This document shows, one piece after another, positions 54,511-63,359 of a stretch of 64,000 bases of DNA (positions within the stretch are counted from its first letter, which is position 1; every line of letters begins with the position of its first letter). The stretch covers positions 248,001 through 312,000 of the forward strand of contig NZ_JAAZWC010000002.1 of the NCBI RefSeq assembly GCF_013185195.1, written 5' to 3'. This DNA comes from Saccharibacillus qingshengii. GTDB lineage: Bacteria; Bacillota; Bacilli; Paenibacillales; Paenibacillaceae. The notes under the pieces are model-generated. The model saw only the letters and a program-made list of their open reading frames with translations. It did not search any database and had not been told where the DNA came from. Position numbers and translations under genes: made by a program.

Positions 54511-54568
54511 TTGAAAACAGGCTTCTACTCCCCTATAATAAGCGATAAGTTAAAAAGGAAGCGCTTAA
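54511..54568 (+). promoter_or_regulatory. Promoter with candidate cre site for the GH105 gene
   Basis: TTGAAA (54511-54516) and TATAAT (54534-54539) are 17 bases apart. Near the transcription start GGAAGCGCTTAA at 54557-54568 has the AAGCGCTT core of CcpA sites; bound there, CcpA would repress when preferred sugars are available. Confidence 0.7.
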
Positions 54569-54644
54569 TTGAAGAGATTCGGCCGAAGAGACTTCCGGAC
54601 GCGATTTCTAAGCACTTGGGCAAACAGACGAACGGAGGCGGAAC

Positions 54645-55823
54645 ATGCACAACAAGGGGGAGACCGATACGAAACCGGGGGCAGAGGATCAGGTTGGAAG
54701 CCAGGGATTGAGAAACGGGAATGTAACAAAAATCGCACTGGTCCAAGCGCTCGACCTGGTGACGGATCGTCTGATGAACCTGCAGCGTCCCGATAATGAA
54801 AGCGAGCTTCAGGCTCTCGACGGCGAAGCGGAACGCAGAGGTTATTTTGCCCGGGACTTCGGGATGGACGAGTGGGACTGGCCGCAGGGAGTCGGGTTGT
54901 ACGGTCTGGCGAAGATCGGCGGGTACTTCGAAGACGGGCGCTTCGGCGACTATGCCCGGCCCTGGATGCAAGCCCGGTTCGAGCAGGGGATGCCGAGCCG
55001 GAATATTAACACGACGGCACCTCTGCTGTCGCTGATGGACCTGGATGAGGCGGAAGCACTGAGTCTCGAATGGACGGAGTGGTTGATTAACGGACTGCCC
55101 CGAACGGAAGAAGGCGGCTACCAGCATGTGACAACCGGCCGTACATCGGGCGAACTGACACTGAACGAGAACGAGATCTGGATCGATACGCTGTTTATGG
55201 CTATTTTGTTCACCGCGAAGATGGGCGTCAAATACGATCGTGAAGATTGGCGGCAGACCTCGCTGCATCAACTTCTGCTGCATATCAAATATTTGTACGA
55301 CCGCAAAACGGGGCTGTTCTTCCACGGTTGGCATTTTACCGGCAGACATAACTTCAGCGAAGCGTTCTGGTGCCGGGGCAACGGCTGGTTTACGCTCGGA
55401 CTGCCCGAATATATCGATCTGATGCGCCCTTATCTGAGCGAAGGCGTGCTGCTGTACCTGACCCAGACTTTCCGTTCCCAAAGCGAAGCTCTGCTCGGTC
55501 TGCAGCATGAGAGCGGACTCTGGCATACCCTGCTGGACGAGCCGGTAAGCTATACCGAAACTTCGGGTTCCGCCGCGATCGCCGCGGGTATTCTGTTCGG
55601 CGTGCGCCGCGGACTTCTGCCGGAAGCATATGCGCAGCCCGCGATGCGAACCGTGGCTGCGGTACTCGAACGGATCGGCACGGACGGTAAGGTTGAAGGC
55701 GTCTCCGCCGGCACGCCGATCGGGCAGCTGCGCGAAGATTATGCGGCGATCGTGACAGCTCCCATGGCTTACGGACAAGCGCTTGCCATCGTGCTGCTTG
55801 GCGAGGCTTTGTACCGCGTATAA
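54645..55823 (+). CDS. GH105-family unsaturated rhamnogalacturonyl (uronyl) hydrolase
   Basis: A 392-residue cytoplasmic (alpha/alpha)6 enzyme like Bacillus YteR and YesR. It hydrates the terminal unsaturated uronic acid of oligosaccharides produced by lyases, such as those from rhamnogalacturonan I. Recognisable segments are MDEWDWPQGVGLYGLAKIG near 75, NEIWIDTLFMAILFTAKMG near 173, which holds the likely catalytic aspartate, FHGWHFTGRHNFSEAFWCRGNGW near 226 and YTETSGSAAIAAGI near 303. ATG 54645 follows GGAGGCG. It is followed after 64 bases by the membrane AraC regulator gene. Confidence 0.92.
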   Translation: MHNKGETDTKPGAEDQVGSQGLRNGNVTKIALVQALDLVTDRLMNLQRPDNESELQALDGEAERRGYFARDFGMDEWDWPQGVGLYGLAKIGGYFEDGRFGDYARPWMQARFEQGMPSRNINTTAPLLSLMDLDEAEALSLEWTEWLINGLPRTEEGGYQHVTTGRTSGELTLNENEIWIDTLFMAILFTAKMGVKYDREDWRQTSLHQLLLHIKYLYDRKTGLFFHGWHFTGRHNFSEAFWCRGNGWFTLGLPEYIDLMRPYLSEGVLLYLTQTFRSQSEALLGLQHESGLWHTLLDEPVSYTETSGSAAIAAGILFGVRRGLLPEAYAQPAMRTVAAVLERIGTDGKVEGVSAGTPIGQLREDYAAIVTAPMAYGQALAIVLLGEALYRV

Positions 55824-55887
55824 ATCAACAAACCGGGCAGGGCTTTAACAGGATCTGCATGCCGTAAAGCGAGGAGGAAGTCACCCA

Positions 55888-58134
55888 ATGTCCCGAACCT
55901 GGTACCGCCGGCTGCTGCTGTCCTATTTTCCGATTTTTTTGCTGACTGTCACGATTCTGATCTTCACTTCGTTTGTTTTCGTCAATGACATTTCCAGGCA
56001 GGAGACGCAAAAAGCGGACCGGGCTGCCTCCCGTTATCTGGTGGACGATGTGGATCGGGCCGTGCGCGAAGCCGAAATGTCGGTACTGGAGGAAGTGGAG
56101 TCCGAACCGGCCTACAAATCTTATTTCAACGGCTCCGAAGCCGGAGACAAGACGAATGCGTATACGATCGCCCGCAGCCTGCGGAATATGATCGACGCTT
56201 CGCCGTATATCGAATCGGTGTATCTGTACGACCGCAGGAATCAGTTTGTGCTGACCCAGAGCGGACTGACCGGGACGGAAGGGTTCGCCGACGCGGATTG
56301 GCTCAAGCGGATCGATTCGGACAAGCTTGCGGGAGGATGGCAGCCCCTGCGGGAATCTTCGTCCGATCTCTCCGTCCGAATGCCGGTACGGGTGCTCACG
56401 ATCAACAAGAGTATGCCGCTCCCTTTCGGAACCGAAGGGACGCTCGTCATCAATGTGAAGATGAGCGCGATCGAACGGCTGGTCGATAACCGGGTCAACG
56501 AAAAGCTCTCTTTTCTCGATATTGCCGGACCGGGCGGAGAGCCGGTCTATCAGGCCCACTCCGAACCGCCGGGGGAAGGGAAGAAGCTGAACGAGCTGAA
56601 GCTTGACCGTCTGGGATGGACCTTTTCCAGCGGAATCAAAGCGGGAGGTCTGTTCGGATGGGTATCGGTCATCTCGTATCTGTGGGTGGCGATCGCCCTA
56701 GGCACCGTGCTGTGCGCGATCGTGTACCTGATCTATATCACCCGCCGCAATTACAAACCGGTCCAGGTCATTATGAACCGGATCGAAGCGCACCAGATCC
56801 GGACGATGGATCAGGGCGGGACCCAGACCGACGAGCTGAAGATGATCGACGGGGTACTCGAGAGCCTGATTCACCATACGCAGGATTACGAACAGAAGAG
56901 CCGGGAGAACGAACGGCTGCAGCGCAGCCGATTGTTCAGCGAACTGCTGCGAAGCGAGCGCGCCGAGCAGACGGTCGAACGCCTGCAGACGCTGTCGCCT
57001 TTTGAAGACGCTTCGGCTTCTTCCCGGTTTGCCGTCGTCGTGCACGAGATCGAGAAATACGAAAGCGTCTTTCAAGGCCGCTATACGCGGGGAGACCAGA
57101 ACGCGCTCAAGTTCGCACTGATGAACGTTTTTCAGGAATTGGCAAGAGGATCGGGGCTGCAGGCCTGGGCCGAGTGGGTCGGCGGAGACCGGTTGGCGGT
57201 GATCTTCCTGGCCGAATCCGCAGACGGCGAGACGACCGAAGCGCTACGCCGACTGGCCGAGAGTTATCGAGCCTGGGTGGCGAGCCATCTGAGGCTGTCG
57301 CTCTGCTGCGGAATCGGCCCGGTGGTAGACGGTCCGGAACATATCCGCGTATCTTATGAAGCGGCCGAATCCGTTATGCGGCACAAACTGCTGCTCGGCG
57401 GGGATATCGTGCTGGCCGGCAACGAAGATTCGTCGCCGAGACTGCTGGAGACTTACAAGTATCTGCAGACGATTGCCGAGCTGGTCAAGCAGTTCCGGAT
57501 GTCGAACGGACAGTGGAGAAGCCAATTGGAACTGCTGGTCGAAGAATTCGAACAAGACTTTGTCCAAGACGAAGATATCCGTTCGCTGATTCGGGCACTG
57601 CTGCAGATGCTGCGCCGCGAAGTGGCCGTGATGTCCGACTCGCTCCAGCAGGCGTTGTCCGAAGAACAGACCGCCGCATTCGAAAGCCGTCTGCTCGAAG
57701 CCGATACGCTGGATGAAGTCGGTGCCATGCTGTCGGATTATTTGACCGATCTGTTCCGCCTCTATATATCGGCCAGCGAAACCAAAAGCTACCGGGCGAT
57801 GGTCAGCGAGATGAAGGCGTATATCGAAGAACATTTTGCCAATCCGGATCTGTCCCTGAAGCATTTGAGCGACCGGTTTCAGGTATCGGGCAAATATGCG
57901 AGCTACTTGTTCAAGACGGAATTCGGTATGAAGTTTGTGGACTTCCTGACCGAGCTTCGAATGAAGGAAGCCGAGAGGCTGCTGCTGGAATCCGAATGTC
58001 CGCTCCAGGATATTGCGCTCAAAGTCGGCTATGCCAACGCGATTACCTTCGGTCGGGTCTTCAAGCGTATTTCGGGAATCACGCCGGGCGACTATCGCCG
58101 GCAGAAACGAAGTTTGCCTCCGCTCGAGAATTGA
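55888..58134 (+). CDS. Membrane-bound AraC-family sensor-regulator (YesS type)
   Basis: A 748-residue one-component regulator. A membrane segment at about 10-32 precedes an extracellular Cache-like sensor, and a second membrane segment lies at about 255-285. A long cytoplasmic linker follows, with two AraC-type helix-turn-helix motifs at the C-terminus, about 640-740 (LSLKHLSDRFQVSGKYASYLF and CPLQDIALKVGYANAITFGR). Proteins of this layout in Bacillus and Paenibacillus (YesS) activate neighbouring ABC importers and glycosidases. ATG 55888 follows GAGGAGG. A strong terminator separates it from the transporter genes. Confidence 0.92.
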   Translation: MSRTWYRRLLLSYFPIFLLTVTILIFTSFVFVNDISRQETQKADRAASRYLVDDVDRAVREAEMSVLEEVESEPAYKSYFNGSEAGDKTNAYTIARSLRNMIDASPYIESVYLYDRRNQFVLTQSGLTGTEGFADADWLKRIDSDKLAGGWQPLRESSSDLSVRMPVRVLTINKSMPLPFGTEGTLVINVKMSAIERLVDNRVNEKLSFLDIAGPGGEPVYQAHSEPPGEGKKLNELKLDRLGWTFSSGIKAGGLFGWVSVISYLWVAIALGTVLCAIVYLIYITRRNYKPVQVIMNRIEAHQIRTMDQGGTQTDELKMIDGVLESLIHHTQDYEQKSRENERLQRSRLFSELLRSERAEQTVERLQTLSPFEDASASSRFAVVVHEIEKYESVFQGRYTRGDQNALKFALMNVFQELARGSGLQAWAEWVGGDRLAVIFLAESADGETTEALRRLAESYRAWVASHLRLSLCCGIGPVVDGPEHIRVSYEAAESVMRHKLLLGGDIVLAGNEDSSPRLLETYKYLQTIAELVKQFRMSNGQWRSQLELLVEEFEQDFVQDEDIRSLIRALLQMLRREVAVMSDSLQQALSEEQTAAFESRLLEADTLDEVGAMLSDYLTDLFRLYISASETKSYRAMVSEMKAYIEEHFANPDLSLKHLSDRFQVSGKYASYLFKTEFGMKFVDFLTELRMKEAERLLLESECPLQDIALKVGYANAITFGRVFKRISGITPGDYRRQKRSLPPLEN

Positions 58135-58139
58135 AGTCA

Positions 58140-58202
58140 AGCCGCCGCACTCGCACCGGTTTTCCCGTTTCGGGAAAACCGGTTGGCGAATGCGGCTTTT
58201 TG
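58140..58202 (+). terminator. Strong terminator after the AraC regulator
   Basis: ACCGGTTTTCCC/GGGAAAACCGGT forms the top of a longer stem (AGCCGC.../...GCGGCT), followed by five T. Confidence 0.93.
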
Positions 58203-58624
58203 CTGTGTATAAGCTTCCTTTTAGCAGGAAAGAGGCTCCAAACTCGCTGCACGAATTCTGGCAGTTGCACGAAAATAGTTTATAAACCGGGTTTTTTTAT
58301 GTTTTGTAAGCGATTACTTGAGCCTTTTTCCTACGAAAACAGTCAGTTTGACGAAAAAAGACAGTCGGATAAACCGAAAGGTGATTTTGGGCTTCTTTTT
58401 CAAATCCGAAAGAGGTTTATTGCCAGTTCGAGCCGCAGTGTGGAATACTGAGGTCACTTCCGAAACAGGCTGCGGCCGCTTCTCCTTCTAAGTAAGGGAA
58501 GCGCGCAAGCCGGACTCAAGCCCAGCGCTTGCTTCTATAGTCGGAACATCAAAATTGTCTGAAATGCTGCAGGGGTCCGAAGATGATGCAGTACCGTCAC
58601 ACCACAGAAAAAGGAGATGGGAAA
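58203..58624 (+). other. Long leader of the ABC transporter operon
   Basis: About 420 bases without a gene. It contains a cre-like site at 58305-58318, a TATAAACC stretch near 58281 and the AAGGAG ribosome site of the binding-protein gene. No clear -35/-10 pair was found. The length leaves room for a regulator site for the AraC protein upstream. Confidence 0.5.
58305..58318 (+). promoter_or_regulatory. Candidate CcpA site (cre)
   Basis: TGTAAGCGATTACT matches the cre consensus at nearly all positions. It lies 307 bases before the binding-protein gene. Confidence 0.65.
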
Positions 58625-60226
58625 ATGACAGGCAAAACGCGCAGAGGGGTCATTAAAAAAGCAATGGGAGCGGCAATCGCCACCGTAATGGGGGTCGGGC
58701 TGCTGTCAGGCTGCGGAGGCGGCGGAGAAACTTCTACCAAAGAAGAGGCGGCAGCAGGTGCGAACGGCGAACGCGTCACACTGAAAGTAGAAGTGTTCGA
58801 CCGCGGCAACAGCCCGTCTCCGTACACGATCACGAACAACTGGTTGACGCAGTACGTCCAAAAAGAATTCGGCGACAAAAACAATATCGATGTCGAATTC
58901 GTACCGGTCCAGCGTTCGGAAGAAACGACTAAATTGAACGTACTGATGGCAAGTGCGAGCGACGTGCCGGATATCGTGTTCGTCTACGATTCCAGCGTCT
59001 TCTATCGGTACGCACAGCAGGGCGGCTTGACCGATGTGGGCGAACTGATCAAAGAACACGGCCCGAACCTGCAAAAATACCTGGGCGACGAGACATTGAA
59101 ATTCGGCCAGCTGGAAGGCAAGCAGTTTGCGATTCCGGGTAAACGAGCGATCACGGCCCGTTACAACTCCTATATCCGCCAGGATTGGCTGGACAAGGTT
59201 GGCATGAAAGCTCCAACGACAACGGATGAGCTGTACGAAACTTTGAAAGCGTTTAAAGAAAAAGATCCGGCTGGACTCGGTGCCAAAAATATCCCGATGG
59301 GCATGGCGCTTGCACCGGCCCAATACGAAACGCTGATCTATTCCTTCATTAAGCCGATCGAAGGCGATCTGACTTACAGCTAACGTTACGAGCTGCCGCT
59401 GCATGAAGGCTTCAAAGACTCGATGCAGTTCCTGAACAAACTGTACAACGAAGGACTCATCAGTCCCGACTTCAGTCTCGACGAGGAAAAAGAACAGCTG
59501 TATAAAGATTTCCAAAACGGCAATATCGGCTACATGTCGGAAGACGTGGGGCAAATTCTGTACGCGGACGGCGGGCTCGACAACCTGACCAAAAACGTTC
59601 CGGACAGCAAAATCGCGGCACTTGATGCTTACACGAATCCCAACGCGGACGGCAAGCATATCAAATCGCGTTACGGTCCGAACGGGATGTATATCATGAT
59701 TCCGAAAAGCAGCAAGCGTTCCGTCGAAGCGATCAAGTACCTGGATTGGATGACTTCCGACAATAACCTGCTCACCATGTCGACAGGCGTGGAAGGCGAG
59801 AACTACGATCTGGTTGACGGCATTCCGGTCATCAAGGAAGACGCGCCGCAGGAAACGAAAGACCGCGTCTACAACGGCGGCGATATGGCGATCATGGCCA
59901 ACGGCAAAGTGATCGGCGATCAGGAAATGAACGAAAAAGCATGGATCGCCGGATTCCCGAAAAACAATCAGGAACTCATGAGACAATCGATCGATTTCGC
60001 GAACACCGACACCGTCGGCCCAATCGTCTTCGATCGTCCGATCGAAGCGGAATCGAAATACGGCACGGCGCTGAACGACAAGCTCAAAATCGTGATTGTG
60101 CAGTCCGCGATGGCGAAACCGGACCAATTCGAAGCCGTCTACGAACGCGAAATGAAAGACTACATGAACATCGGCGGTACCGCGCTCAAAGAAGAACTGG
60201 AACAGGCTCTGCAGGAAAAGAAATAA
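58625..60226 (+). pseudogene. Carbohydrate-binding lipoprotein of the ABC importer, with in-frame TAA
   Basis: An extracellular solute-binding protein of the LplA type. The start ATG 58625 follows AAGGAGATGGG. The signal peptide ends in the lipobox LLSGC near residue 29, then a Gly/Glu/Ala linker. Codon 253 (59381-59383) is TAA: the frame reads GDLTYS, stop, RYELPLHEGFKDSMQFLN, and continues uninterrupted to 60226, for 533 residues if read through. Both halves are otherwise sound. Without readthrough the truncated product would lack the second lobe and the importer would be non-functional. It may be a nonsense mutation or a sequence error. Two permease genes follow. Confidence 0.88.
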
Positions 60227-60245
60227 GCAGCAGTCGAACGAACAG

Positions 60246-60287
60246 ACCGGGGCGAACGGCGTGAACGGCGTGCGGCTTAGCCCCGGT
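60246..60287 (+). other. Hairpin between the binding-protein and permease genes
   Basis: ACCGGGGC and GCCCCGGT form a stem with a long loop, followed by TTTCATTTT. Such stems commonly let the binding protein be made in excess of the permeases. Confidence 0.55.
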
Positions 60288-60364
60288 TTCATTTTGCAGA
60301 CAGGATTCGGCGTTCGCCACAACGGGATGCCGAAGCCCGATCTGTCCGCGAGGAGGAGACCGAC

Positions 60365-61312
60365 TTGACTTTAACCAAAGCGACCCATGCGAGTAAATCG
60401 GGAGATTTCGGCAAAAGAAAGGCTTACATCAAACGCTACTGGCAGCTTTATGCGCTTCTCTCGCTTCCGCTGATCTACTTTCTGATCTTCCGTTACGGTC
60501 CGATGTACGGCGTACAGATCGCCTTCAAAGACTTTAACTTGTTCCAGGGGATCAACGGAAGCGAATGGATCGGTCTGGAAGCGTTCCGCGAAGTCTTCGC
60601 CATGAACGATTTCTATATCACGCTGCGCAATACGTTTATGCTCAATTTTCTTGATCTGCTCGTCTCGTTCCCGGCACCGATCATTCTGGCGATCATGCTG
60701 TACGAGATCCGGAACGCCTGGTTCAAAAAAATCTCGCAGACCCTCCTGTATATCCCGCACTTTATCTCGTGGGTCATTATCGGCGGGATCGTGTATCAGC
60801 TGTTCGGCACCCAGTCGGGCATGGTGAACGCGATACTTCAGGGACTCGGCATGGATCCGCTTCCTTTCCTGACGGACAAAAATTCGTGGCTGATCACGTA
60901 TCTGTTCACGGGTGTCTGGCAGAGCGCGGGTTGGGGCACGATTCTGTATCTGGCTGCGCTGACCGGCGTCAACAAGGAGCTGTTCGAAGCTGCGGACGTC
61001 GACGGGGCGTCGCGGATGAAGAAAATTTGGCATATCACCCTGCCAAGCATCAAACCGACGATCATTACGCTTCTGATCCTGAACCTTGGCAAAATGGTCA
61101 GTATCGGTTTCGACCGCCCGTACATCATCGGCAACACGGCCGTGCGCGAATATTCGGACGTGCTGAGTACGTTCGTCTACCGAATCGGTCTGGAATCAGG
61201 TCAATATACGCTGGCTACCGTCGTCGGTCTGTTCCAGGCCGTTGTGGGTCTCGTGTTCATCCTGGGTTCCAATTATATTTCGAAAAAGGTCACCGGAGAC
61301 GGGATCATGTAA
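60365..61312 (+). CDS. Sugar ABC transporter permease (LplB-like)
   Basis: A 315-residue inner-membrane permease with six membrane segments. The EAA loop (ELFEAADVDGASRMKKIWHI near residue 215), typical of MalF/LplB-type permeases, contacts the ATPase, which must be a shared MsmX-like protein encoded elsewhere. The start is TTG 60365, six bases after GAGGAGGAG; no nearby ATG is in frame. The KRYWQLYALLSLPLIYFLIF opening is characteristic of the LplB group for complex oligosaccharides. Confidence 0.93.
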   Translation: MTLTKATHASKSGDFGKRKAYIKRYWQLYALLSLPLIYFLIFRYGPMYGVQIAFKDFNLFQGINGSEWIGLEAFREVFAMNDFYITLRNTFMLNFLDLLVSFPAPIILAIMLYEIRNAWFKKISQTLLYIPHFISWVIIGGIVYQLFGTQSGMVNAILQGLGMDPLPFLTDKNSWLITYLFTGVWQSAGWGTILYLAALTGVNKELFEAADVDGASRMKKIWHITLPSIKPTIITLLILNLGKMVSIGFDRPYIIGNTAVREYSDVLSTFVYRIGLESGQYTLATVVGLFQAVVGLVFILGSNYISKKVTGDGIM

Positions 61313-61400
61313 TCTTGCCTGCGAAGTCGTTTACTTATGCAACGTCCGCTCTTTAAGCGGCAAAAACCACTTCCGAACCAGGGAAAGGAGAGTCTCCGAG

Positions 61401-62273
61401 ATGAGTTCACGCACCTCCAACCGGATTTTCGATATCGTCAATATCACGTTCGTATCCCTGTTTGTCCTCTTCTGTCTGCTGCCTTTCGTGCATATGATCG
61501 CGGTATCGCTCAGCTCCAACCGGGCGATTACCTCGGGCGAGGTCACGCTGCTTCCTGTCGAATTGAACTGGGGCGCTTATACACAGGTCTTTTCCGACCA
61601 TTCCATGCTGACGTCGCTCGGCTTTACGATTATGCTGACGCTCGCAACGACTCTGCTGTGTATGCTGTTCACGATCGCCGCGGCTTATCCCTTGACCAAA
61701 GGCAAGCTGAAAGGCCGCAAATTCTTCATGTATCTGATCGTCATTACGATGTTCTTCAGCGGCGGGATCATTCCCGAGTACCTGCTGATCCGGGATCTGC
61801 ACATGCTGAATTCCGTCTGGGCACTCATTTTGCCGGGATTGGTCAGTCCGTTTAACCTTATTATCCTGATTACGTTCTTCAAAAATATCCCGCCGAGCCT
61901 GGAAGAGTCCGCGGAGATCGACGGCAGCTCGTATCTGCACACGCTGATGAAGATTGTGCTGCCCCTGTCGCTGCCGGTCATGGCAACGCTCGCTTTGTTC
62001 TATGCGGTCGGCCGCTGGAACGGATTCCAGGATGCGCTCATGTACATCACCGATCCGCAGATTTATCCGCTGCAGCTCAAGCTGTTCCAGATGGTACAAA
62101 ACAACATGGTGACCGAACTGACGCAGATGGAAGGCGCGAACCGTACTGCGCTGACACCGGAAGCACTCAAAGCGGCTACCGTCGTCTTCGCTACCGTGCC
62201 GATTCTGTGCGTGTATCCGTGGCTGCAAAAGTACTTCGTCAGCGGCGTCATGCTCGGAGCGGTCAAAGGCTGA
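61401..62273 (+). CDS. Sugar ABC transporter permease (LplC-like)
   Basis: A 290-residue partner permease with six membrane segments and the EAA loop ESAEIDGSSYLHTLMKIVLP near residue 175. ATG 61401 follows AAAGGAGAG; the open frame upstream overlaps the preceding permease without support. It ends in GVMLGAVKG, the usual LplC terminus. With the LplB-like protein and the interrupted binding protein it forms a type I importer lacking its own ATPase. Confidence 0.94.
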   Translation: MSSRTSNRIFDIVNITFVSLFVLFCLLPFVHMIAVSLSSNRAITSGEVTLLPVELNWGAYTQVFSDHSMLTSLGFTIMLTLATTLLCMLFTIAAAYPLTKGKLKGRKFFMYLIVITMFFSGGIIPEYLLIRDLHMLNSVWALILPGLVSPFNLIILITFFKNIPPSLEESAEIDGSSYLHTLMKIVLPLSLPVMATLALFYAVGRWNGFQDALMYITDPQIYPLQLKLFQMVQNNMVTELTQMEGANRTALTPEALKAATVVFATVPILCVYPWLQKYFVSGVMLGAVKG

Positions 62274-62312
62274 TCCTGCGAATAAATGGGAATACGTAAG
62301 GAGGAATGCCGC

Positions 62313-63317
62313 ATGAACGACAGTCTCACGGACGATATCCAAGCCAGCGACAAAGGTCCGTATTCGTTTTCGACCTGCTGGAATATTCGCCGGCAGCCCG
62401 GCGGACGGGCGATGATCGAAGAGATCGCCGCGCTTGGTTTTCGCCGGGTAGAGCTGAATTATAATGTAACGCGGGAGATGCTTAAAGAGATCGAGCCGAT
62501 GATCGAACGCGGAGAGATCGGCGTGTCCAGCGTACACAATACGTTCCCGCATACGCCCGACCCCGATTACGGCACGGATTCGGTGCTGCTCGGATTCGCA
62601 GACGAAGCGCGCCGCCGCAGGGCGGTCGCGCTGCTCGTCGAATCCGCGGAGTACGCGCACCGTTACGGCGGGGAAGCCGTTGTGGTCCATCCCGGCGAAG
62701 TGCCGATCGACCATGCCGTCGTCAAGCATCTGGAGAAGCTGTATCACAGCGAAGGCCGGGAATCGGAAGCGTACCGCGCCGCCTGGGCCGAGTTTATCGA
62801 ACGCCGGCAAAGTGAGGCGGGCGTTTATCTGCAGCGGATTATCGCAAGCCTCGACGAAGCGTGCAACCTGGCCGCTTCCAAAGGGCTGAACGTCCGCTTC
62901 GGGATCGAGACGCGATCGCGCCCGAATCAAATGCCGACGCTTGCCGAAGCAAAAACCGTCATCGAAGCTCTTCGGGGAGCGCCGGTCGGCATCTGGTACG
63001 ATACGGGACATGCGATCATGATGGACCGGCTTGGCTTGTACGACAGCGCAGCCGAGATGGATGGGCTGATGGATCATATCGTCGGTGTTCATATTCACGA
63101 AACGATCGGACTGTCCGATCATTGGTGTCCGTATGTGCACAGCGGCGATCCGCAGTTCTATGATGCCTATCTGCCCATGATCGAACGCGCCGGGACCAAA
63201 GTCTACGAATTGAAAGCGGCCTGCCTGCCCGATGAGATCGAAGCCGGTCACCGGCTGCTGACGGATAAGTTGGCGGATCGGGCGTCGAGAGCAGGGCACG
63301 ATGCAGGAAGAGTTTAA
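62313..63317 (+). CDS. Sugar phosphate isomerase/epimerase-like TIM barrel protein
   Basis: A 334-residue protein of the xylose-isomerase-like/AP endonuclease 2 superfamily. Expected metal ligands appear in VVHPGEVPIDH near 120, FGIETRSRPNQMPT near 194, IWYDTGHAIMMDR near 222 and GVHIHETIGLSDHW near 254. The substrate is unknown; neighbours suggest an imported uronic or related sugar. ATG 62313 follows AAGGAGG. It begins 39 bases after the permease gene and is probably the fourth gene of that operon. Confidence 0.9.
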   Translation: MNDSLTDDIQASDKGPYSFSTCWNIRRQPGGRAMIEEIAALGFRRVELNYNVTREMLKEIEPMIERGEIGVSSVHNTFPHTPDPDYGTDSVLLGFADEARRRRAVALLVESAEYAHRYGGEAVVVHPGEVPIDHAVVKHLEKLYHSEGRESEAYRAAWAEFIERRQSEAGVYLQRIIASLDEACNLAASKGLNVRFGIETRSRPNQMPTLAEAKTVIEALRGAPVGIWYDTGHAIMMDRLGLYDSAAEMDGLMDHIVGVHIHETIGLSDHWCPYVHSGDPQFYDAYLPMIERAGTKVYELKAACLPDEIEAGHRLLTDKLADRASRAGHDAGRV

Positions 63318-63359
63318 GGAAATCGATGCTAGGCGGAAACACAGGGGGAGGACGAGCTT

